This document shows, piece by piece, positions 16,737-24,557 of a stretch of 37,098 bases of DNA. Below the pieces are notes generated by a model. It saw only the letters and a program-made list of their open reading frames with translations. It was not told the origin of the DNA and ran no database searches. This stretch comes from Rhodobacter sp. (GTDB lineage: Bacteria > Pseudomonadota > Alphaproteobacteria > Rhodobacterales > Rhodobacteraceae), in assembly GCA_027487395.1 (NCBI GenBank), contig JAIYDR010000402.1, positions 1 to 37,098 of the forward strand, read 5' to 3'. The first letter of the stretch is position 1; each line of letters begins with the position of its first letter. The translations under genes were made by a program, and so were the position numbers.

Positions 16737-17798
16737 TCAGGCGGGTGCGACTTCGTGATCCGGTTTCGGCGCGTGTGCCCCGTCTCGGCAACCGATCACA
16801 CCCTGCGCCACTAGCGCGTCGATCCGCGCGGCATCAAGCCCAAGCACGTCGCAGAGGACATTCCGGGTGTCTTCGCCTGGCAATGGCGGTGCTTTGAGCG
16901 GGTGCCCCTGTTGCGCGGCAAGCCCCTACGCGGGTCCGATCAGCGACACCGGGCCAAGCTCGGGGTGTTCCAGCCGTTGGATGACCCCGCGTTCGACCAT
17001 TGATTTGGCCTGCAAGGCTTCAGAAACCGACTTCACCGGGCCTGTGGGCACATCGGCGGCATCACAGGCGTCAAGCCAATGCGCCATGGGACGGTCGTCC
17101 AGGATGGCCTGCACCCTATACAGCAGGTTTGGCCGGTTCAGCGCGCGCTGGTGCGACGTGACATAACGCGGATCGCGGGCCAGATCAGCGCGCAGGAGCA
17201 CCCTTTTGCGGGAATCGCCGGACATCCGGTCGTTGCCGACAGTTAGGGCAAAGGGGCCATCTGGTGCGGTAAAGAGTTGATAGCGCACGACGGTCGAATA
17301 GGCGTTGCCATAGCGTTTGGCTTCCATTCCAGCATTCAGCTGGGCACTTCGGACATTGACCAGCAGGTTCAGTGTTAAAGCCAATATGGCCACGTCGATG
17401 AACTGGCCGACCCGCGTCTCCCGCCGCCGGTACAGCGCTGCCAGCACCGATTGAGTCGCAACCATCCCGGCAACCACATCCGTGAAAGCGACGCCCAGCC
17501 GGTTCGGAGGATCGTCTGCTGCCGCGGTGATCGCCATCAACCCGCTTTCGGCCCGCATGATGAAGTCATAGCCCGGGCGCGCAACCTCTGGCCCCGTCTG
17601 TCCACAGCCCGAGATCGAGCAATCGGCGATGCCGGGGTTGATCTTTTGGATGTCCTTATGGTCGATGCCGCGCCGGTCCGCCGTTCGTGCGCGAAGGTTC
17701 TTAACCACCACATCGGCGCGGGCGGCAAGCTCCATGACGATGGCGCGGCCTTCGGGTGATTTCAGATCCAGCGCGATGCTGTGCTTGCCGCGATTTGG
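16737..17798 (-). pseudogene. CaiB/BaiF (family III) CoA-transferase, truncated and interrupted
   Basis: Homology to family III CoA-transferases begins abruptly at NRGKHSIALDLKSPEGR and continues through GYDFIMRAESGLMAIT and GVAFTDVVAGM, whose Asp is at the catalytic position, to GLDAARIDALVAQGVIG. The first 50-60 residues are missing: the sequence is joined in frame to an OppD-like ATPase at about 17798. A TAG at 16926-16928 interrupts the frame in the conserved C-terminal part, which continues in the same frame to TGA at 16737-16739. The family transfers CoA between carboxylic acids, which fits the acyl-CoA enzyme downstream, so this was probably the activating step of the lost pathway. Confidence 0.88.
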
Positions 17799-18469
17799 GC
17801 CAAGGTCATGGGTGATCAAGATCAGGCCTAACTTCAGCCGCGACTGAAGGTCGGCCAGAACCTCCATGATCTGCGCTTGCACGGTCATATCCAGCGCGGT
17901 TGTCGGCTCATCGGCGATCAGAAGGTCGGGGTCCTTGACCACTGCCATAGCGATCATGACGCGCTGGCGCATTCCGCCGGAAAACTCGTGCGGATACGGG
18001 TTCAGCCGCTGTTCGGGCTGCGGGATGGTGACCCGCGCCATCAGGTCCTTGGCACGGTCAAGCGCCGCGCGGCGCGACAGGTCGGGGTTGTGCACACGGA
18101 CCGCCTCGGCAATCTGGTCGCCCACGATCATCAGTGGGTTCAGCGACGAGAGCGGGTCCTGAAAGATCATTGCAATCCGCGATCCGCGAGAACCGCGCAG
18201 GTGGCGCAGGTCGTGCCGGGATAGGCCCAGAATTTCGCTTCCCTTGAATCGCACCGATCCGGTCACGCACGCGTCTTTGATCTGAAGGCCCAGGGCCGCC
18301 AGCATGCCCACCGACTTGCCAGATCCGAATTCGCCGACGATGCCCAGCACCTCGCCATGATCCACCTGCAGACTAATGCCGCGCACCGCATCCGAGCCCC
18401 CCCGTTTCGACCATAGGCCACGCGCAGGTCGCGCACCTCGAAAAGGGTGGACGCGTGTTCATTTCGACA
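17799..18469 (-). pseudogene. OppD/DppD-type ABC transporter ATPase, truncated
   Basis: Walker A GEFGSGKS, Q-loop IFQDPLSSLNP, signature FSGGMRQRVMIA and Walker B LLIADEPTTALD are all present, then the protein ends at LILITHDLG, where it should continue for about 100 residues. Instead it runs in frame into a CoA-transferase. A frameshift within a run of seven C (around 18400-18406) separates the first strand (FEVRDLRVAYGRNGG) from the rest. The open frame from 18386 to 16926 therefore encodes a 486-residue ATPase/CoA-transferase chimera that is very unlikely to be functional as either. Confidence 0.88.
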
Positions 18470-19069
18470 TCGGGTCAAAGCAATCGTGCAGGCCGTCGCT
18501 GATGAAGTTGACGCCCAGCACGATGGTCATGATGCCAAGCCCTGAAGGGGTTGCTCTGGCGTCCAGTCGTCCGGGGCTAGGCAGGATGCCCCATTGCACC
18601 GAAAACACATAGAGCAAGGCTAGGCCCATCCAGAACACCGGAATGGAGGATCCGATCAAGGCAAACATCTGTGCGGCAAAGTCGATCACCGTGTTTTGGA
18701 CATGGGCGGCCAGAACCCCAAGCCCGATGCCGAACGTCGCCCCCACGATCATCGCCGCAGTGACCAGTTCCATTGTGGCGGGCGGAAAAGAACATCCTGC
18801 GCCACGGGCCGACGGGTGCTGAAGGATTTACCCCTGTCGCCAGTCTGCAGGTCGCCGATATATGAGCCCAAGCGTTCGGGAAGACTGCGGTCCAACCCCC
18901 ACTTCGCCTTGGCCGCCACAACCACCTCGGGGTTGTTCATCTGGCGGTCCGACATGATGGCGGTCCGGAGACCGCCCTTGGTCACGCGGATCAGTCGGAA
19001 GGCCAACGTGACAATTCCCAGCACAAGGAACGGCATAGCGATCAGACGGCGCAGGATGTTGCGGGTCAT
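18459..19069 (-). pseudogene. OppB permease remnant fused to the tail of OppC
   Basis: From ATG 19069 (MTRNILRRLIAMPFLVLGIV) the N-terminal part of an OppB/DppB peptide-transporter permease is readable, with RPVAQDVL preceding a frameshift near 18780. It continues in the next frame as MELVTAAMIVGATFGIGLGV through WGILPSPGR. Near 18535 the sequence switches to GLGIMTIVLGVNFISDGL, the characteristic C-terminus of OppC, ending in DPMSK and TGA. An internal deletion has therefore removed the rest of oppB and most of oppC and joined them in frame. No binding-protein gene remains nearby. Confidence 0.85.
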
Positions 19070-19155
19070 CGCCGGGTTCTTTCGGGTCTTGGCGGTTGGA
19101 ACGGTGGACTCTTCGCGGCGCGTATTCACACCGGGCGGACGGGCCGTCTACCTAA

Positions 19156-19172
19156 TTGAAATCAAGTTTCAA
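19156..19172. promoter_or_regulatory. Candidate IclR operator
   Basis: TTGAAA (19156-19161) and TTTCAA (19167-19172) form a perfect inverted repeat with five bases between, the spacing and AT-rich core typical of IclR-family boxes. It sits in the divergent region between the oppB remnant and the iclR pseudogene. This is inference by position and symmetry. Confidence 0.4.
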
Positions 19173-19237
19173 ATGCTCGTGCCTGCAGCTTGTCGCGTCT
19201 GTCGGAAATCGAAGAAAGCGACATCGGAAGGAAGGCG

Positions 19238-20116
19238 ATGCGAAAAAGGGCGTTACCTGTGCAAGGCGCCGAAGCGGTAGAGGCCAGCAATCCAGCGGCC
19301 TCGCTGACACGCGGTCTTGATATCCTGCGTGCTTTTGCAGCCAATGACGCCACACTCGGCAATCAGCAACTCATTGAGAGGACCGGCCTACCCAAGGCCA
19401 CGGTTTCCCGGCTGACAGCAACGCTGGTGTCGTTGGGCTATCTGCACCACGACACATAGCCTCGCCGCTACAGTATCAGGCCTGCCACGGTTTCGCTGGG
19501 CTATTCGGCGTTGAGTTCCAGCGCCGTGGTGCACAAAGCGCAGCCGCTGATGCAGGAGTTGGCCGACCGGATGGGTGTGGCACCGGCGCTTGGCACGCGC
19601 GACGGGCTGGAGATGGTCTATCTGGCCAACTGCCGGTCACAAAGCCCGGTGTTGTTGCGGCGGAACGTCGGCGCGCGACTACCAATCTGGCGCACAGCGA
19701 TGGGTCTTGCCCCTCTTGCCGAAATGCGGCCTGAAATCCGCGACGATGTGGCGGCGCAGATCATCTTGGCGGAACCAGAGCATGAAACCCGCATCCGCGC
19801 CTCGCTGGCCGATGCGATCAACAGCGACCGCCAGCACGGCTTTGCAGCGACCTTCGGCACCTGGTTCAGCTATATCAACGCCGTGGGCGTCGCCTTCCGA
19901 CCGTCCGATGGATCGCCACTCGTCGCCATCACCTGTGGTGAAATCGTCGATATCATCCCTCAGGATGCCTGCATGTCCAGAATCGGCCCTGATCTTGTCA
20001 GGGTCACCGCACATCTGCGGGCAAGGCTGAATGGCCAACTCGAACTGACGGCTGCCCAGCAACTCCCGTCCAGTCCTGTGGCGGGCAGCACCTCGATGGC
20101 GACGGCGCCTTGGTAA
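19238..20116 (+). pseudogene. IclR-family transcriptional regulator with an in-frame stop
   Basis: From ATG 19238 (after GGAAGG) the frame encodes an IclR winged helix: SLTRGLDILRAFAAND, then LIERTGLPKATVSRLTATL and GYLHHDT. A TAG follows at 19457-19459. The same frame then continues with RRYSI, TVSLGYSALSS and the whole effector-binding domain (GTRDGLEMVYLANCRS, IWRTAMGLA, GFAATFGTW) to TAA or TGA-type end at 20116. Only this one nonsense codon separates it from an intact regulator. Reinitiation could yield only a domain without DNA binding. It probably controlled the divergent peptide-transporter/CoA island, whose genes are also broken. Confidence 0.88.
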
Positions 20117-20510
20117 AGATGAAACGGCCGGACAACATGGCCCATATCCAACCCGGGCATTATGGCGCCCCCCTTGCCGACCCCAACTGTCGTGGACTGG
20201 CGCTCGGATCACAGGCGCCGCCGCACCGGACCTTGCCACAACGGGCGGCAGACGCGCATTGTCGACAATGTGCCTCCAAAGGATCAGCAACGCAATCGAG
20301 CTTGCTTAGGATCTGAATGATGCACATCGGTCGGATTGCGCGAGCGATACGGCCGCGATTCACACGGTTGTCGCCAGATTGCAGGACGCGCAGTCATCAT
20401 CTCGGTGCAACCACGATCGGACCGCGCACTTTGACTTTGGAACGCTGACGTGCATTTCAAGAGAGGCCAGCTGTCCGATTGCCATTGTCTCGTTGGGTGA
20501 ATGCAGTTCA
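20117..20510. other. Gene-free stretch before the MEDS-SARP regulator
   Basis: No recognisable gene. It holds a 14-bp perfect palindrome (20257-20270, listed separately). The regulator's reading frame is open upstream to 20379, so part of this stretch could be translated if a non-ATG start is used. No clear sigma70 promoter was found. Confidence 0.5.
20257..20270. promoter_or_regulatory. Palindromic operator candidate
   Basis: CATTGTCGACAATG is a perfect 14-bp palindrome, extended by GC on both sides after one mismatch. Its core TTGTCGACAA resembles operators of GntR-family (FadR/LldR-type) repressors. It lies about 240 bases before the ATG of the downstream regulator. No GntR gene is in the window. 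Confidence 0.4.
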
Positions 20511-22082
20511 ATGTATTTGCACCGAGCCACGGGTCGGGAAGACGAACAGGTTCACCAAGAAAACGATTGGGTCCTTCCTTACTCGATGGAACATTCCGAA
20601 TCCGCACTATTCGCGCCCTGCAGCCTGTCCTTCTTCGGAACCCGCCAGAGCGATTTGCTGCGCGATTTCATACGCTGCGCCAAACTCCATCTCGGCTTGA
20701 AATCCCTCGCCTATGTGTCGCCATCGCCGGGTCAGGTGCACAAACCGGCAGGGATGACGGGCAAAGGCGTACTACAGGTCATGGCCGCCGAAGAGCTTGG
20801 CCTTGATCGTGTGCCGATTTCTCTGGGTGCCGTGGGTCGTGCATTGGCTGGACGGCTTTCAGACATGCCCGACCAGTCCATTCTGGCCGTGGACATGGGC
20901 TGGGGATTGCATACGGCTTCGGCCACGGCAAACTTTGAAGGCTGGATGGGCATTGCGCATGAACTGGTCGAACAGTCCGGCCACACGGTGGTATCGATCT
21001 ATAACCGCAGCCTGCTGATCGACGAACATCTGATGGCGGCGCTTCGCGGCCATTCCGCTGTCCTGACGTCCGAAGGCGTGGTGAAAAACCCGCATTGGCT
21101 TCCGCCGCACCTCAACGAAAAGGGTACGCTGCGGGAACAGGTGAATTTCTGGCTTGGCGGCTTGTCGCCCAGCCTTGCGCGCAACAGCCCCATTGCCGAC
21201 AGCCACGCTGCCGAAGGCGCTGATCCGAGGTGGCTGCTTGGTCGCCGGGCTGAAGAAAAGGTCATCCCCAAAGAAGAGGCTCTAAGGGAACGCTGGAAGA
21301 TCCGCTGCTTCGGGCGGCTGCGGGTCTATCGCGCCGATGGCAGCCAGATTCATTGGGCGGCCTCAGGTGGGGCCACGACCAAAACTAAGACGCTGTTCGC
21401 CTATCTGCTTCAGCAAGGTGGCAAGGGCGCGCGGGCCGATGATCTGGCCGACCTTCTGTGGCCAGAGGCTGAAAAGGTCGAAGCCGCGCGAAACCGTCTG
21501 TATCACACGATCCGCTGTCTGCGTCAGGCTCTGGAAGGCGGTCTGCCAGAACGTGGGGTTGGCTACGTGCTGCGCGACGGAAGCAGTTATGTGCTGGTCC
21601 CGCCGGAACGCAGCTGGCTGGACATATCGACCTTTGAACAGTTGTGCCGGCAATCCCAGACACACCTGAAGACAGGCGATCTGGACGAAGCCTTGATCTG
21701 CCTGCGCGCAGCCGACCGGCTGTATACTGGCGATTTGTTCGAGGACATTCCTGCCGAATATGTCGATGACCAGGAACGGGATTGGTGCTGGACTCGGCGC
21801 TACTGGCTGCGCGACATGTCCCTTAAGGTGCAACGCGACGCGGCCCGCATCTACCGCGCCCGGGCAGACTATTCTGCAGCCTTGGTGCACTGCCGCAAGG
21901 CGCTGGCGATGGACCCCTTGGCCGAGTTCGCACATGAAGAGTCGATGCAGGTCTTCGCAGCGCAAGGCCGACGCGAGGCAATCGACCGCCAATTCGCGCT
22001 GTACCTTGATTCGCTGTCGCGGTTCGACAACCGACCGCGCAGCGAGGCGCTGGTTAAGCTTCACCGCAGTTTAACAGCATGA
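20511..22082 (+). CDS. MEDS-domain/SARP (BTAD) transcriptional regulator
   Basis: A protein of about 523 residues with two parts. The N-terminal 190 residues match the MEDS sensory domain known from DcmR: DMGWGL, ANFEGWMGIAHELVEQSG, VVSIYNRSLL and a final HSAVLTSEGVVKNP follow its pattern. After a linker, an OmpR-type winged helix (RCFGRLRVYRADG, then ADDLADLLWPEAEKVEAARN and LYHTIRCLRQAL) leads into a BTAD alpha-helical repeat domain (WLDISTFEQLCR, GDLFEDIP), as in SARP activators. Start uncertain: ATG 20511 and ATG 20586 both lack good ribosome-binding sites and TTG 20379 is also in frame. It lies 122 bases upstream of the P450 operon on the same strand and is its likely activator. Confidence 0.8.
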   Translation: MYLHRATGREDEQVHQENDWVLPYSMEHSESALFAPCSLSFFGTRQSDLLRDFIRCAKLHLGLKSLAYVSPSPGQVHKPAGMTGKGVLQVMAAEELGLDRVPISLGAVGRALAGRLSDMPDQSILAVDMGWGLHTASATANFEGWMGIAHELVEQSGHTVVSIYNRSLLIDEHLMAALRGHSAVLTSEGVVKNPHWLPPHLNEKGTLREQVNFWLGGLSPSLARNSPIADSHAAEGADPRWLLGRRAEEKVIPKEEALRERWKIRCFGRLRVYRADGSQIHWAASGGATTKTKTLFAYLLQQGGKGARADDLADLLWPEAEKVEAARNRLYHTIRCLRQALEGGLPERGVGYVLRDGSSYVLVPPERSWLDISTFEQLCRQSQTHLKTGDLDEALICLRAADRLYTGDLFEDIPAEYVDDQERDWCWTRRYWLRDMSLKVQRDAARIYRARADYSAALVHCRKALAMDPLAEFAHEESMQVFAAQGRREAIDRQFALYLDSLSRFDNRPRSEALVKLHRSLTA

Positions 22083-22204
22083 TGGATTAATTTATAATAT
22101 TTTTCAGACAGTTAGAAACTAAAGAAAAACCAAAGATGAATGCTGCATGTTGGATTGCGACTCGGTTCAAAGGACCGTTTCCATAGTTCTGCTGGGAGGA
22201 CAGA
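22083..22204 (+). promoter_or_regulatory. Probable promoter region of the P450 operon
   Basis: The first 60 bases are AT-rich (TTAATTTATAATATTTTTC and following), unlike the flanking genes. Nearer the P450 start, CGGTTC (22163-22168) and CCGTTT (22175-22180) are similar hexamers 12 bases apart, vaguely like the tandem half-sites used by SARP regulators. A strong ribosome-binding site GGGAGGA lies just before the ATG at 22205. Confidence 0.4.
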
Positions 22205-23455
22205 ATGAACACCATGACCCCGGCGAAAGCCTGTCCATTCTCCAATGCCGCCACGGATTTCGATCCGTTCGATCTGACTGACCCCTTTCCCTTCTATGCT
22301 TATGCCAGGGACGAAGCGCCGGTCTTTTTCTCGGAAAAGCTGGGCTACTGGGTTGTCTCGCGCCATGCTGACATCAAGGCCGTATTCGACAACTGGCAGG
22401 TCTTCTCGTCCGAGAACGCCCAAGCACCGATCCGCCCGATGGGAGAACCTGGTCGCGCGGTGATGAAGGCCGGCGGATTCACCGCCTATTCCGGCCTCTC
22501 GGCCCGCATCCCGCCGGATCACAGCCGCATCCGCAAGGTCGCGCAAAGCTGTTTTGGCCCGCGCCGATTTAAGTCCATCGAGCCGCAGATCTATGAGATC
22601 GTGAACCGCGAGATCGACAAGTTCGCCCATCAGGGCCGCGCCGATTTCTTCCGCGACTTCGCCTATGATGTCCCTGCCTATGTGTTGTTCCGTCTGGTCG
22701 GCGTGCCGGAGTCTGACGTACCAAAGGTCAAATCCTGGGCTGTCAGCCGCGCCTTGCTGACCTGGGGCGACCTGAACGACGAAGACCAAGTACCACATGT
22801 CCACAACATGGTGGACTATTGGGCCTATTGCCGCGCCCTCGTTGCCGCCGCTCATGAAACCCCCGGCGACAACCTGCCAGGTGACATGGTGCGTGCGCAA
22901 TTGGACGGCGCAGAGATCACCGACGACGAGATTGCCGGGGTTCTCTACTCTGTGCTGTTTGCCGGGCATGAAACGACGACAACCTTGCTGACCAATGCCC
23001 TGCGTGAAGTGCTGATCCGCCGCGACCAGTGGGAACTGTTGAAGGCAAATCCTGAAAAGTGGGCGGCTGCGACTGAAGAATTCTTGCGCTTCAGCCCGTC
23101 TATCGTGTCGTGGCGGCGCAGGGCCTTGCAGGAGACCGAAATCGGTGGCGTTTCCATCCCCAAAGGCGCGAATATCCTGCTGCTTCTGGGATCAGCCAAC
23201 CGCGATGCCGGGGTGTTCGCTCAGCCCGATACACTCGACATCGACCGCGCCAATGCCCGCAATCATCTGTCTTTTGGTTATGGCATCCACTTCTGTCTGG
23301 GTCAGCAACTGTCCAAGATGGAATTTGCCATCGCGATGAAGGAATTGGCCCGCCGCCTGCCCTCGCTCCGCTTGGTGCCGGATCAGGACTTCGCCTTCGG
23401 GCACAATACCTCTTTCCGCATTCCGACTGCGCTGCACATCGAATGGGACTTGTGA
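22205..23455 (+). CDS. Cytochrome P450 (class I bacterial, CreJ-like by context)
   Basis: A 416-residue soluble P450. The I-helix oxygen-activation motif is AGHETT (residues 253-258), the ExxR pair is in EEFLR (292-295), and the haem-thiolate loop is FGYGIHFCLG with Cys364. ATG 22205 follows GGGAGGACAG. Length and motifs fit bacterial P450s fed by a ferredoxin and ferredoxin reductase, and a reductase is the last gene of this operon. It stands directly before two PEP-synthase-like subunits, the arrangement known from the C. glutamicum cre genes, where P450 CreJ hydroxylates the alkyl group of a phosphorylated alkylphenol. By that analogy the substrate is an aryl phosphate. The family is certain; the substrate is inference. 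Confidence 0.93.
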   Translation: MNTMTPAKACPFSNAATDFDPFDLTDPFPFYAYARDEAPVFFSEKLGYWVVSRHADIKAVFDNWQVFSSENAQAPIRPMGEPGRAVMKAGGFTAYSGLSARIPPDHSRIRKVAQSCFGPRRFKSIEPQIYEIVNREIDKFAHQGRADFFRDFAYDVPAYVLFRLVGVPESDVPKVKSWAVSRALLTWGDLNDEDQVPHVHNMVDYWAYCRALVAAAHETPGDNLPGDMVRAQLDGAEITDDEIAGVLYSVLFAGHETTTTLLTNALREVLIRRDQWELLKANPEKWAAATEEFLRFSPSIVSWRRRALQETEIGGVSIPKGANILLLLGSANRDAGVFAQPDTLDIDRANARNHLSFGYGIHFCLGQQLSKMEFAIAMKELARRLPSLRLVPDQDFAFGHNTSFRIPTALHIEWDL

Positions 23456-24531
23456 TGACTGCCCCCGCCCAAATGACCATTGATCCCCGCTTCATCCTGC
23501 CCTTCGAGTCCGCGACGGTGGCAGATCATCCCCGCATGGGCGGCAAATGCGCCAGCCTTGCCCGCATGATCGCCTTAGGCGTTCCGGTGCCGCGCGGCTT
23601 TGCCGTGGCGACCGATGCCTATGCCGCGCATCTGGCCGCAACGGGGCTTGAGGCTGCGATCCGTGAGGAGTTGTCGCACCTCGACACCCACAACGTGACG
23701 GATGAGGAGGCCCGGTCCCAAGCCATCCGCCGTCTGGTGACCGAGCGCACCATGCCTGCAGATGTGGAAACCGCCATTCGCGCAGCCTATGCGCTGATGT
23801 CGCCCGGCAATGATCTGCCCGTCGCCGTCCGCTCCTCCGCCACGGCCGAAGACATGCCCGACGCCAGTTTTGCCGGCCAGCAAGACACCTATCTGTGGGT
23901 CGTCGGCGCGGATGAGGTGGTGGACCGCGTCCGGTCCTGTTGGGCCAGCCTCTTTACCGCCCGCGCCATGAGCTATCGCGCGGACCACAACCTCGGCCAG
24001 ATCGAAGTGCTGATGGCGGTCGCCGTGCAGGAAATGGTCGACGCCCGCAGCGCAGGCGTCGCCATGACGCTGGACCCGATCAACGGCGACCGCACCAAGA
24101 TCGTGATCGACGCCTCATGGGGCCTTGGCGAAAGCGTGGTTTCGGGGGAGATCACGCCCGACAACTTCACCGTCGAAAAGGTCATGATGCAGGTACAAAA
24201 GCGCCGCATCGCTGAAAAGACCCATGAAATCGTCGCCGATCCCGCCGCCCGCCGCACCATCGACCGCGAGATCGAAGAAGGCCGCCGCAGCTTGCCCAGT
24301 TTGTCGGATGACGAGGTGATCGCAGTGGCGCAACTTGCGCGGCGGCTCGAGAAAGCCATCGGTGGGGCGCAAGACCTTGAATGGGCGATTGACCAACAAG
24401 GCCGCCTTGTCGCGCTGCAATGCCGTCCGGAAACGGTCTGGAGCCAAAAGAAAGCCGCGACGCAAACCTTTTCCATGGGGATCGAAGGCGTGCTCGGCAC
24501 GCTCTTGGCCCCGATCCAGAACAAGCTCTGA
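23455..24531 (+). CDS. PEP-synthase N-terminal-like ATP-binding subunit (phenylphosphate synthase/CreHI type)
   Basis: A 358-residue protein equal to only the ATP-binding half of PEP synthase/PPDK. Visible are GGKCASLARM (29-38), VAVRSSATAEDMPDASFAGQ (123-142), GVAMTLDP (201-208), DASWGLGESVVSGE (219-232) and LQCRPET near the end. It lacks the phosphohistidine and PEP-binding domains; the next gene supplies the phosphohistidine domain. The same split is found in phenylphosphate synthase (subunits of about 40 and 70 kDa) and in CreHI, which phosphorylate a phenol with ATP. ATG 23455 overlaps the P450 stop (TGATG). The frame reaches back to 23110 inside the P450 gene, which is not a real start. 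The expected role is to form a pyrophosphoryl or phosphoryl-histidine on its partner. Confidence 0.9.
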   Translation: MTAPAQMTIDPRFILPFESATVADHPRMGGKCASLARMIALGVPVPRGFAVATDAYAAHLAATGLEAAIREELSHLDTHNVTDEEARSQAIRRLVTERTMPADVETAIRAAYALMSPGNDLPVAVRSSATAEDMPDASFAGQQDTYLWVVGADEVVDRVRSCWASLFTARAMSYRADHNLGQIEVLMAVAVQEMVDARSAGVAMTLDPINGDRTKIVIDASWGLGESVVSGEITPDNFTVEKVMMQVQKRRIAEKTHEIVADPAARRTIDREIEEGRRSLPSLSDDEVIAVAQLARRLEKAIGGAQDLEWAIDQQGRLVALQCRPETVWSQKKAATQTFSMGIEGVLGTLLAPIQNKL

Positions 24532-24557
24532 ACAACACCTCTCGGGGAGGAGAGACC

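Noticed and set aside
16926-18386. A genuine bifunctional ATPase/CoA-transferase enzyme
   Set aside because: Each part lacks essential regions at the join, there is a frameshift before the ATPase and a stop within the transferase, and all neighbours are broken.
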